Assembly: GCA_032716605.1 (NCBI GenBank)
Contig: CM064519.1
Location: 32,447,423 to 32,511,422, forward strand
From: Paralithodes platypus
Taxonomy: Eukaryota > Arthropoda > Malacostraca > Decapoda > Lithodidae
Direction of reading: 5' to 3'
DNA: 64,000 bases
The first letter of the stretch is position 1; every line of letters starts with the position of its first letter. This document shows positions 45,834-58,500 of this stretch, piece by piece. The notes under the pieces were generated by a model. It was given only the letters and a program-made list of their open reading frames with translations, did no database searches and was not told the origin of the DNA. Both the position numbers and the translations under genes were made by a program.

Positions 45834-45842
45834 TCTCTCTCA
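45482..45842. repeat. (CATA)n, then opposing (GA)n and (CT)n arrays
   Basis: Five ATAC units lead into broken GA tracts (about 45510-45709). After 65 unique bases come CT tracts (45774-45842). GA and CT on one strand are reverse complements, so the two can form a long imperfect hairpin. Confidence 0.93.
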
Positions 45843-47104
45843 CAGCTCGGACAATAACTCATCAGCGCATCACGACCCCCACCCATCGCCCCCCTCCTAC
45901 AATATCCCCGTGACTCTTTATCAGCTTTACCCAACGTCCACCACCGCTGTCGCCGTCACTAGATTAGGATCTCATGGGGAGGAAGGAATACACCATGGCC
46001 TGCTAAGCCAAACAGTCGAATCTGAGTTGTCTGGCCAAGTCCTATACACGGTGGTCCTTTTAGTACGTGATAGCGATAAACAATACTACCCAAACTAAAT
46101 TAGTACAGTTAGATTAATTATATTTGGAGTTAAACTGTGCAATAGTTAGGCCACATAATGTTTATATATTTACTAATCTTACCGTTCATTTTGAATATAT
46201 TATCGATATTGCATACCAAATGGACCACAGCATGCAGATGATCTAGTTTACCTATGATGAATCAGTCACTCTTATGGCTAGAGGTTATATTATTATATGA
46301 GAAGGGCGTCATGTATCCCACATCGAACGAGACTATGAAATTGAGTGGAAAGTAAAGTTATAGAAATAGTAAAGTTGGCCAAGTCAGTCACATCTCAGCT
46401 GTTATTTCGCTCTGCATGATATGCACTTTATTCATGCCAGCAGTTGAAATGATTGGAAAAACGCAATAGTGTTAAATGATTATATTGTAGTGCCTACTGG
46501 ATACACAATTTTGATCGATTGAAACGAAATTATGACAGAATTTTGGCCGAAATTAACATTCTACAAAATAATATCTTGTTTTCCAAAGACCAAAGTATTC
46601 AAGCAAAAATCTATAGCGCCAATGTTATACAAAGCAATGTATGGCATATAACATATTCCAGAGAACTGTTACGCTATACTCAATCGCCGGATCCGTGAGG
46701 GGTGATGTGCTGTTCTTCATTGTCGGTGCCTTGCCAGAGCAGTGCCCGGGCGCGACCCCCAGCTCTGGCATAATGCACCCCAACCCATTCATAAAGTCGA
46801 GGCGAAGGTGGAGGAAGGTGGGGGTGCCGTTTACCGCTTCTCCTCCGCCCAACTACGCGCTAAATCATGCGGCAAACACGACTGTGTTATTACGCGTTGA
46901 AAATTACTGCCGGAGCTGTAATGCACCCGACGGGGGCTGCATACGGGGATCAGGTTAAGCCGGTGGGGACCCGGGAGAGGAACCGCAGAGGAGGGACGAG
47001 GGGAATTTGCAAGTAGTGAGATAGTTCGAGGGAGTGTACAGTAACTATGACAAAAACAAAAAAATCATAATTTAAGGAACTATGAGGCGGTCAAGATGTT
47101 GTGA
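45843..47104. other. no gene called; GC-richer patch at 46680-47000
   Basis: A 105-residue + frame (46641-46958) over the patch has mixed content (GALPEQCPGATPSSGIMHPN) and the minus strand is open over part of it. The patch has several CpGs and could be an exon or regulatory DNA. No motif decides. Confidence 0.35.
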
Positions 47105-47565
47105 CAAGTGTTATAGTGTAAAGTGTCGTACTAGGATGTAGTGAGGGAATCAGGGCATCAATTATGAGAGATTATAATGGACACAGTGAGGTAAGTGGGT
47201 GAAGGCGTTGTGATTGGGTAAGGGTTTAGTGGGGGATTCAGGGTGTATGAGAGGGGTCAGAAATGTTGGAATCGGTCTGGGTGTAATAAGAGTAGTCAGG
47301 GTGTAGTAGAAAGGGGTCAGGGTGTAATGGTTAGGTACGGTTTTAGTGAAGAGTTAAATGTGTAGTGAGAGGGGTCAAGGTGTAGTGAGGGGGGTCAAGG
47401 TGCAGTGAGGGGGGTCAGGGTGTTGTGAGTGGGTTCAGAGTCTTGTGAGAGGTCAGGATGTAGTGAGGGGTTTCAGAGTTTTGTGAGAAGATCAGGAAGT
47501 AGTGAGGAGGTCAGGGTGTAGTTAGGAGGTCAAGGCGTAGTGAGGGAGGTCGAGGTGCAATAGGA
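47105..47565 (+). repeat. degenerate minisatellite, unit about 21 bp
   Basis: GGGGTCAGGGTGTAGTGAG and variants (GGGGGTCAAGGTGCAGTGAG, GGAGGTCAGGGTGTAGTTAG) recur about 18 times. Units are best kept at 47350-47560 and fade to the left. Confidence 0.88.
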
Positions 47566-49567
<2,002 letters not shown>

Positions 49568-49658
49568 GTCAAAAGCTGTAGGGCCACAATCGATTCGAAT
49601 TATAGACACACAATGGTTGCTTTACATTTCCATACTCCTGGGTCGACTGGCGAAACCT

Positions 49659-49688
49659 TTTTTTTTTTTTTTTTTTTTTCTTTTTTTT
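49659..49688 (+). repeat. poly-T tract with one C
   Basis: T22, C, T8. On the minus strand this is an A-rich tail, but no retroelement body was recognised next to it. Confidence 0.9.
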
Positions 49689-51299
49689 GTCAGGCCTCAT
49701 TCTTACTCTGCCCGCGGCCATTGTCTGCCGGGGGGACGCACTAATTCATAAAACTTCCATCCAACGCCGTCACAAGGGGATAGACCACCTACTGGGGGGA
49801 AAGGGAGGGGGAGGGGTGAAAGGAGAGCAGGGGATGGGAGAGGGGATGAGAGAACGGACTGGGAACGGATAAGGAAAGGCAATATAGTAAATGGATGAAA
49901 CGATTCCAAGGCATAGAAAATAAAAGAATTACAAGAATGAGAGGAAGTTAAGAAAGTGACTGGATGGAGGTTGAAATAGAATTACGGGAAACAATAAACA
50001 AATATATAAGAACGGAATGGAAAATGGAATAGACAATAATAAGATCACAGAATGGTAGGAAGGAAAAGAGCAACACAGATTTGGAAAATGGTGAAGTGTA
50101 CCGGTACCAAAGACGAATAAATGTATAAGGCAAATCAACTAAGAACATGAACTGAGAAACCAGTATTGTTTTCGATATGAATAATAAATAGTGAGAAAGA
50201 TTATGCATAGGCCTACCAGAAATTTGCGCTTAATATATCGAATGAAGGAGATTTACAGATTCAGCAACTCACAGACAGCAAAGAATAATGAATAACAAAA
50301 TGCAAATTTGAGATGAAGAGTCATGATTACATGGCATACTATTAAAAGAAAGAATGAAGCTGAGCGAGATCCTAAAGTATAAAGTGAATGATAAGAATCA
50401 TAAATTAACATATTAAACATATTGTATATTAACAAAATGAATGCAAAACAAATAAAAGAAAGACACTAATAATTCGCATTCAGATGCGATCTTTGTCCAA
50501 CACTAATAAATAAACCGACTATACGAGCTAACTGAAAGAACATTTCTTGAGAAATGATTAGCTATAAGACTAGAATCTCAATTAACTCCCCCGTTCGATT
50601 AGACCACTCCGACACGCTACAATTTCGGTCTCACCTTAACTGGAGGCCTCAGCTGCGTTCTAGGGAAGAGGCCGAGAGGAGGTAATTCCCAACACAAGGG
50701 GGAGGCATAGAGGGTGGGGTGAAGGGGAGGGAAAAAGCGAGACGGGAGGGGGAGGGGGAAGGGGAAAGAGATGAAAAGAAAAAAATTGAGAGAAGGCGAG
50801 TCGGCAACACAAACTCAGCTGCCGTTCTGGGAGGTTAAGGGCCTGAGGGAGGGGGGCAGAGTGAAGAGGGGGGAGAAGGGAGTAGAGAGAGATGGGAATG
50901 GAGAAGATATGGGCATGAAGTGGAGAGGAACATAAGAGGAAGAGAAAAATAGGAAAACTTGTCAAAGGGAGCGAAGATGGAGAATGGAAAATTGGGAAAG
51001 ACAAGCAAAATGGAGAGGAAAACGCATAATGGAAGAATGACAGGGACAGATGTAGAGCAAGAAAAGAAGACGGGAGGAGTTTAGCAGTAACAGCAGGGAG
51101 AGGGGAAGGGAGGGGTTCAGGGAGGGGAGCCAAGGGGTGTCCATTGTGAGAGGGGAAGCCGAGAGGGAGTCGCCTGTCAGGGGAGACGTTCCCCCTTAAT
51201 ATTTATGGGTGTAACCTCTCAACACTCCAGGGGCGACCGGCAGCCCTCACCCCAGCAGCAGTCCCCCAGGCGAGACACAGGGGGCTGCTCGGTCTGCTG
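49689..51299. other. no gene seen; strongly purine-rich + strand
   Basis: GGGA, GAGG and GAAA words dominate 49790-50150 and 50660-51180. The minus frames (for example 157 residues at 50660-51133) are P, S, L and F rich for this reason. 50150-50640 is AT-rich unique DNA. Confidence 0.55.
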
Positions 51300-52640
51300 G
51301 GACTGGCTCGGATGGGATTGGGGCATGTTGAGACCGAGTGTAGTGGGATTGGGGTAGCCTATGTTGGTATCAAATGTATAGGGATTGGGGTATGTTGGGA
51401 CCGATAAGGATTGGGGTACGTTGGGACCAATTGTAGTGGGATTGGGTTAAGTTGGGACCGATAAGGATTGGGGTATGTTGGGACCGAGTGTATAGGGATT
51501 GAGGTATGGTGGGACTGGCTCGGTTGGAATTGGCCGGGGTATGTTGGGACCGAGTGTATTGTGATTGGGATATTTTGGGATCGAGTGTATTGGGATTGGG
51601 GTATGTTGGGACCGAGTGTATTGGGATTGGGGTATGTTGGGACCGAGTGTATTGGGATTGGGGTATGTTGGGACCGAGTGTATTGGGATTGGGGTATGTT
51701 GATACCGAGTGTATTGGGATTGGGGTAGCCTGTGTTGGTATCAAGTGTATAGGGCTTGGGGTATGTTGGGACCGAGTGTATTGGGATTGGGGTATGTTGG
51801 AACCGAGTTTATTGTGATTGGTTAATCGGGTATGTTGAGATCGAGTGTATTGGGATTGGGGTATGTTGGGACTGAGTGAATTTGGATATGTTGAGATGTA
51901 TTGGGATGGGGTATGTTGGGACCGACTGTAGTGGGATTGGGGTATGTTGGAACCGAGTGTATTGGGATTGGGGTAGCCTGTGTTGGTATCAAGTGTATAC
52001 AGAGTGGGGTATGTTGGGACCGATAAGGATTGGGGTATGTTGGGACCGAGTGTAGTGGGATTGGGGTATGTTGGGACCGAGTGTAGTGGGATTGGGGTAT
52101 ATTGGGACCGAGTGTATTGGGATGGGGTATGTTGGGACCGAGTGTATTGGGATCGGGGTATGTTGAGACCGAGTGTAGTGGGATTGGGGTATGTTAGGAC
52201 CGAATGTATTGGGATTGGGGTATGTTGGGACCGAGTGTATTGTGATGGGGTATGTTGGGACCGAGTGTATTGGGATGGGGTATGTTGGGACCGAGTGTAG
52301 TGGGATTGGGGTATGTTGGGACCGAGTGTAGTGGGATTGGGATATGTTGGGATCGAATGTAATGGGATTGGGGTATGTTGGGACCGAGTGTGTTGTGATT
52401 GGGATATTTTGGGATCGAGTGTAGTGGGATTGGGGTAGACTATGTTGATATCAAGTGAATAAGGATTGGGGTATATTGGGAGCGAGTGTATTGGGATGAG
52501 GGTCGCTTATGTTGGTATCAAGTGCATAAGGACTGGGGTATGTTGGGATCAAGTACATTAAGCTGGGGTATGTCTCGAATATATCGGGACTGGTTTGTTG
52601 GGAACGAGTATATCAGGGTGGGGTTTGTTAAAAGTGCGTG
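51300..52640 (+). repeat. 31-bp minisatellite, about 40 copies, with a second unit type
   Basis: The common unit is GGGGTATGTTGGGACCGAGT followed by GTATTGGGATT. Some units have GTAGT for GTATT, or lose the final T. A distinct unit GTAGCCTATGTTGGTATCAA occurs near 51355, 51725, 51973, 52434 and 52500, giving higher-order structure. As 31 is not a multiple of 3, three units shift through all frames, so + frames show the same GYVGTECIGIG / VCWDRVYWDWG / MLGPSVLGL text in turn. Not a gene. Confidence 0.96.
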
Positions 52641-53027
52641 GAAATACTAAATACCGGAATTGGGGTATGTTGGGAAAGCTAGGTGCGTTGGAAAAGGATG
52701 TATTGGCTTTGGCTGTGTGAATGTGTGCGTTGGGAATTATTCTGGATATCATGGGAACGAGTGTTACTGAATCAATGAAACATGGGATACCATTCATTGA
52801 ATACAAATAAATCGCACAGTTAGCAGTTCACAAACGAACTAAACAATCTTAGAAACTCATGAAACAAACTGAACTCAGAAGATTATATACACTGTAGCTA
52901 AGAACAAGGAAAACAGCGAACTTTAATAATTATTATGTCATGGATATATTATGACATGCTGACTCTTGTATGATAGACTTCTTCAAAAGAAAACAATATA
53001 CTGAGCGCGCGCATTCAGTCACATAAT

Positions 53028-53032
<5 letters not shown>
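52641..53032. other. no gene seen
   Basis: Decayed edge of the minisatellite, then AT-rich unique DNA. Confidence 0.55.
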
Positions 53033-53111
<79 letters not shown>

Positions 53112-53144
53112 ACAAATACACACACACGTACAAATACACACACA
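53033..53144 (+). repeat. (AC)n microsatellite with two CGTACAAATA breaks
   Basis: About 76 bases of perfect AC followed by two ACACACACGTACAAATAC units. Confidence 0.97.
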
Positions 53145-53267
53145 TAACTTCCTTGGATGCTTTTAACCACAACCAAAGCAAAAATATAGTATATAATAAG
53201 AAAAAAGTCTACATCAACATAGCAAAACCCTGGAAGTACATATAACACCTAAACTGATAGGAGGCGG

Positions 53268-53482
53268 GAAATAAATATCTGCCATGCACACTCAAACCCG
53301 CAAAGTAATTTCGCACAAACTGATACCAAATAAATATCTGCCAGCCTATCTCTCAAACCCGGAAAGTAATTTCGCACAAACTGATACCAAATAAATATCT
53401 GCCAGCCTATCTCTCAAACCCGGAAAGTAATTTCGTACAAACTGATACCAAATAAATATCTGCCATCCTATCTCTCAAGCTG
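53268..53482 (+). repeat. 61-bp tandem repeat, 3.5 copies
   Basis: Each unit starts AAATAAATATCTGCCA and includes CTCTCAAACCCGGAAAGTAA and TTTCGCACAAACTGATACC. Units 2 and 3 differ by one or two bases; unit 1 is slightly more diverged and the fourth stops after CTCTCAAG. Confidence 0.96.
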
Positions 53483-54162
53483 TATGTCATTATCTAGAAT
53501 TCTAGATCTTCCTGAGTAGCTACCTGTATATTAATTATTGTACCCTTAAAATTATTAATGTTATATATATTACTGGTTACTTTACCTGATCATAACTTGC
53601 TCAAGCACACCGGAAACCATCACGTACCTGTAAAAAGATAAATACATGTATTAATATATATTTGTTAAACATATGCTTATATGTAAATACTAGCTGCCTA
53701 TTATGCTTTCGTATCAATTGGAATATATTATTTAGTAGCAGTCAAATATATGGGATTTAGGCTTGGAAGAAAACAAATATGAAAATTATTCATCGTCTGT
53801 TTATGTAATTATTATCATAAAATTATTATCGCATCTGACCTACAAAACAATTAGGTTTCACATAAGTTTACTTACTTTTCTGCAATATCTAGTGTCAAGT
53901 GTGTTACTGTAGCTATTTTTGCACAGACTAATGTATGTTCCGGTATCAAACTCCGTCAATGCAACATAACATTTGCAGACCATTACCTTCATTGATAATG
54001 TATTTTCAGTTTTACCAAGCCAATTCTTACTATATAACTTTACAGTAACGCCGTTCACAGAAAGCAAACTATATACTCTCGCTTGTGGGAAGGTTGTATG
54101 GAGAGACAGACTTGAAAAGGAATACAGAATGTTGCCTATAGATAACAAACAAGGATAGAGAC
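53483..54162. other. no gene seen
   Basis: AT-rich unique DNA. The 393-residue minus frame starting at 55039 ends here, but its body is the GA array, so its last part is chance extension. Confidence 0.5.
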
Positions 54163-54526
54163 GGGGGGGGGGGGGGGGGAGGGGGTTACACAATAGATGC
54201 ATTGCAATGAACACAAAATGAAGATTTGCCAGAACAGTGAGGAGCAAGTGATAAAGGGAAGACATGCTGGAGGCAAAATATAAAAGGAGGAGGACTGCTA
54301 AACACGGTAGAAAGTAGGGACTGAGGATGTCAACAAAATATATACCCAAGAAAAGGAGAAAGGTATGGCTAAAGAGAGAAGTGGTGTCAATACAGCGACT
54401 AGTGAAAATGAAAGGACGAGTGTGTGAGTGTGTGGTCGAGGAGAATGGGGCAGGTAAGGGAAGGGGTGGAAGACAGTGCTTCAGAGACGTGTGTGTATGT
54501 GTGAGTGCGTGAGAGCGTGAGAGTGT

Positions 54527-54565
<39 letters not shown>

Positions 54566-54569
54566 GAGG

Positions 54570-54603
<34 letters not shown>

Positions 54604-54607
54604 GAGC

Positions 54608-54658
<51 letters not shown>

Positions 54659-54724
54659 AAGGAGAGAGAGAGAGAGAGAAAGGACAGAGAGAGAGAGAGA
54701 AAGGACAGAGAGAGAGAGAGAAAG

Positions 54725-54767
<43 letters not shown>

Positions 54768-54776
54768 GGGGTATTG
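54163..54776 (+). repeat. G17 tract and long interrupted (GA)n array
   Basis: Seventeen G at 54163-54179. From 54527 to 54770 GA units are broken by AAAGAGAAGAGGG, GCGA, and four copies of GAAAGGACAGAGAGA or GAAAGGAGAGAGAGA. Between them (54190-54520) is purine-rich DNA without a recognisable gene. Confidence 0.93.
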
Positions 54777-55639
54777 GAGAGAGAGAAAGGGGGGGGATTG
54801 GAGAGGGATTCAGAAACGTGTGTCTGTGTATGTGTGGTCGGGGGGAAAGGGGATGGGGAGATGGAGGTTAGGGAGGAGGTGGCATGTGTCTGTGTGATGT
54901 AAGGAGAAAGGGGGAGGGAGGGTGGGATTGGAGGTAAGGAGGAGAAGGGAGGAGGGTGGGGGTGGTAGACAGAGGGATTCAGAAACGTATCAGTCCTGTC
55001 TATGCATTTTTGCCCGAGTAAAGCCCCATCCGTCAACACCAGGGAAGGATTTGGGTAGGAAAGAGAGGGAGAGAGAGAGAGAGAGAGATTATTTAAATTT
55101 CATCTCTGTTATCTTCACACATACTATTATTGTGCGCCATGATTTCAGCCAACCTATTAAATGCGTATGTATTAATGCTAAGTCATTGTGGGAACATGGA
55201 AGAAACTGGAGGAATTAAAGCAAATATAACACGGTAAGGGAGGACGGAATGAAGAAACATAAATGGAAGGAAGGAAATAAAAAAGGAAGAAAGGAAATAT
55301 AAGGAAGGAAAGAAGGAATAAAAAGGAAGGAAGGAAGTGGGAGAAAAGGATAAGATGACGACGGAAGGATTTCCTTGAGGAATTTTGAGGGATATTCACG
55401 TCGTGGGGCCGGATTGTCTGCTGGCATATTGGAAGAGAGATCGAAGAAGAACTTTGGAAATTATAAAATATAAAAAAAGGGTGGAAATAGAATTATAATG
55501 AGATGAACATATTTCTTGAGAAATATGATTAAGGAATTGCGAACATAGAGGCAACGAAAGCCAATGAGAGCAAAATAAGCACAAGCTTAAACACAAATTA
55601 ATTACAATTGCTTAATAAACGAGAGAACATTGGGGAAAT
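54777..55639 (+). repeat. purine-rich DNA with (GGAA)n-type stretch at 55256-55345
   Basis: GGAAGGAAGGAAATAAAAAA and AAGGAAGGAAAGAAGGAATA type words recur. A short GA run lies at 55068-55088. No gene. Confidence 0.65.
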
Positions 55640-56535
55640 GAATAGCAGACATCAGAAACAAGACAAGTATAAGACAATGAGGAGTGAACAAATAAGCAAG
55701 GACGATACATAGAAGAATCTAGTGTAAGATGATAAAAAAGGAATGTAGGAAGAGGCGTAATAACACTGAAGAAATCAACAAGGGAAAGAGACCTTAAGAC
55801 CCACTGAATGAAATGAGTACCGGTATACAAAAATGAATAATGGTAAGAAGGAAGAACAAATACTGAAGACAGAGAGATAAGGACCCGTTGGAAGAGGCAA
55901 GTTAAAGACGACGAAAGAATATTTGGAGTAAGGAAGAGCAATACACTAAAGATATAAGTAAGGAAGAGAACTAAAAAAAATGTTCGAAGAAGTGAGAACA
56001 AGAAAATAAACAAATGAAGGAAGGAATAACAAAACACCGAGGACAGAAGCAAGGAAAAGCGAGCTACAGATCAGTTGGAAGAAGAAGCAAATATAAGAAG
56101 ATGGAGGAATGACGAATAAGACACTGAAGAAGGCAAGGATAAGTAAGCTAAAGAACCGTCGAAGGAAGCACGTATAAGAAAATGAATGAATGAATGAAGG
56201 AAGAGTAAGACACTGAAGAGAGATGAAGACCCGATGGAAGAAGCAAGTATAAGAAGGATGAATGGATGAAGGAAGGAAGGAAGGATAAGACACTGAAGAG
56301 AGACAAAGACCCAATGGAATAAGCAAGTATAAGAAGATAAAAGAAGGAAAGAAGGAAGAGTAAGACACTGAAACACGATAAAGACCCGATGGAAGAAGCA
56401 AATATAAGAAGGTAAATGCAGGAAGGAAGGAAGGAAGGAAGGCAGAAAGATAAGACACTGAAGCAAGATAAAGACCCGATGGAAGAAGCAAGTATAAGAA
56501 GATGAAGGAATGAATGAAGGAAGGGAGAGAGTCAT
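55640..56535 (+). repeat. degenerate tandem repeat, unit about 80 bp, purine-rich
   Basis: The phrases AAGACCCGATGGAAGAAGCA, AGTATAAGAAGATGAA, GGAAGGAAGG and GATAAGACACTGAAG recur in that order at least five times from about 56090, with older decayed units to the left. Minus-strand frames of 146-210 residues (FLYLLLPSGLY-type repeats) are products of the repeat. Confidence 0.88.
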
Positions 56536-56599
56536 CATTACTGTCGCAGTGAGTGCCACGGACGTCTCCCCTTGACAAATGAGACCAGTCAAGCCTCTC

Positions 56600-57085
56600 C
56601 CCTTCTCTCCTCCTTCCTTGTTCTTCTTACCATTTTATTCATTTACTTCAAGCACATTCTCCTTCCTTCTCTTCCTCCTTGTTCTTCTTACCACATTATT
56701 CAATTAATTTAATCACATTCCCTTCCTTCTCTACCTCCTTCCTTGCTCTTCTTACCATATTATTCATTTACTTCAAGCACATTATCCTTCCTTCTCATTT
56801 ACTTCAAACACATTATCCTTCCTTCTCTCCTCCTTCCTTGTTCATCATCCCATAGTATTAATTTACTTCAAGCACATTATCCTTCCTTCTCTACCTTCTT
56901 CCTTGTTCTTCTTGCCATGTTATGATTTCACTTCAAGCACATTCTCTGATCTTTCCTCTTCCTCGCTTGTTCTTCTTCCCTCCCTAAATCATAGTATTGT
57001 ATTACTTCAAGCACATTCCTCCTCCTCGGTTTGTTCTTCTTGCCTCAACTCGTATCATTATTTTACTTAAAGCACATCTTTTTCT
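56600..57085 (+). repeat. degenerate tandem repeat, unit about 63 bp, pyrimidine-rich
   Basis: ATTTACTTCAAGCACATT, CTCCTTCCTTCTC and TTGTTCTTCTTACCA recur about seven times, fading to the right. It directly follows the purine-rich array, so the strand bias flips near 56575. Confidence 0.87.
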
Positions 57086-57900
57086 CCTCCTTTTCTCGCT
57101 TGCTCTAATAATTAACCTCCTAAATCTCAATTCTCTCACCTCGCATGTTCTCCATATTTCCGTTATAAATTTGTCTGTTCCATTTCAGTTTTCTCTCATC
57201 TTCACTTGATTTACCCTCCACCCACGTCTTAAATTCCCCTTGCCTGTTCTTGCACTCAACTCAAATTTGTATGTTTGCATTTCCCTCCCATTGTCTATCC
57301 TTCTCTTCTCCTTTGTTGTTTTTAGCCACACCACCTACCCAAATACTGGATCTTGTACTTCTCTCACATTGTCTTTCGGTACGCTTTTGCACCTCAACTC
57401 CATTGTCCATGTTGTTTTGACGCCCCTCTTCAGGAAATGCAATCCCCAAGTTACGGCAAATCACCCCCTACCAACTCTTACAGCCCCCACACGTCAAGGA
57501 ATCAATCTTGGTAGAAGGCGGGTGTCTGCGGCAGAGGAAGACTACGACACGCGCGCTCATCAACATCAGCCAGCAGGAAAACTCAGCGCCAACCCCGAGA
57601 TCTTTGCATTACGCGCGGGCCTTAATTCTATATAATTTCCTTAATCATCGCGCCGAGCTACGAGTGAGGACCTCCGCTTGGTTGGTTCTTACTTCTACCA
57701 GGCACGCGATCCCAGAGATGCGAACGGCTCCTGTGTCTTGAGAGATTATTATAGATAACTTTTGGCCGAGACGTTTGTAACAAGATTAGGTTCTAAATAA
57801 CGTAACTGTTATAAGAGACAGTACTTATGCACCGGTATTTCATAAGGACTACTTGCCAATAATGATATTATTATAGCTGTATGTGGTGTTCTGATAAGCG
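57086..57900. other. no gene called; GC patch at 57480-57740
   Basis: Pyrimidine-rich to about 57480, then a CpG-bearing patch (GACACGCGCGCTCATC, TTACGCGCGGGCC, ATCGCGCCGAGC). Two + frames (131 and 77 residues) overlap it with no recognised domain. A regulatory or exonic role is possible but unsupported. Confidence 0.4.
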
Positions 57901-57960
57901 ATGAAAACTCTCACTCTCACACTCTCACTCTCACTCTCACACTCTCTCTCTTTATCTCCA

Positions 57961-58034
<74 letters not shown>
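57901..58034 (+). repeat. (CTCTCA)n and (CT)n microsatellite
   Basis: Several CACTCTCACTCT units pass into about 74 bases of CT with TTTCTC breaks. Confidence 0.95.
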
Positions 58035-58037
<3 letters not shown>

Positions 58038-58199
58038 CGTATGGTAGAGTGAATCGTGACGAATTGATGAACGAATCTGAGTTTTATCAAGTTCCATTAC
58101 TTAAATCAGCACAGATATTTAGCTTTGTCCGTCATATTATAGACAACGCCCTTCCTATATATTTAACCAATTGGTTTAGAAATACGGCCATTTACCTCA

Positions 58200-58300
58200 C
58201 ACATACACACACACACACAAACACAATCACTCACTCACTCACTCACTCACTCACTCACTCACTCACTCACTCACTCACTCACACAAACACACACACGCAC
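58200..58300 (+). repeat. (AC)n-(CACT)n-(AC)n compound microsatellite
   Basis: CACACACACAAACACAATCA, then about 13 CACT units, then ACACAAACACACACACGCAC. Confidence 0.95.
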
Positions 58301-58309
58301 CTGACGATC

Positions 58310-58500
58310 GAGATTCCTGGCAGTAATTCTTTCCATCCAAGCCATCGCCGGTAATGACCTGACACCACTTGCTGGGCTAATGGAGACTAATGTAATCAAG
58401 AGCAGCGGCAGTAGTACCGGGGTTGTCGCGAATCCGGTGAGTAATGCTCCTTAATTACCCGTGCCACCGGACCGGGTAATGACAAATAACGCCTCGGTAG
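58310..58500. promoter_or_regulatory. unique block with clustered TAAT cores; candidate enhancer
   Basis: In a non-repetitive block are GGTAATGACC, GGCTAATGGAGACTAATG, GTAATCAAGAG, GTGAGTAATG, CCTTAATTACCCG and GGGTAATGAC: seven TAAT/ATTA cores in about 150 bases, several in GGTAATGAC-like context. Homeodomain proteins bind such cores. CCGGTAATGACC and CCGGGTAATGAC may be a duplicated site. No open frame explains the block. Confidence 0.3.

Noticed and set aside
51506..52300. Repetitive protein-like frames (VCWDRVYWDWG units)
   Set aside because: The 31-base repeat cycles through the frames and the sequence text follows from that; no start, signal or splice evidence.
53858..55039. 393-residue minus-strand open frame, the longest in the window
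   Set aside because: Its core is the interrupted (GA)n array read as SLSLSL; the ends are chance extension with no domain.
55946..56592. 210- and 173-residue frames with repeated LYLLLPSGLY-type hydrophobic segments resembling membrane helices
   Set aside because: They are translations of the purine-rich tandem repeat of about 80 bases on the opposite strand; several frames are open at once.
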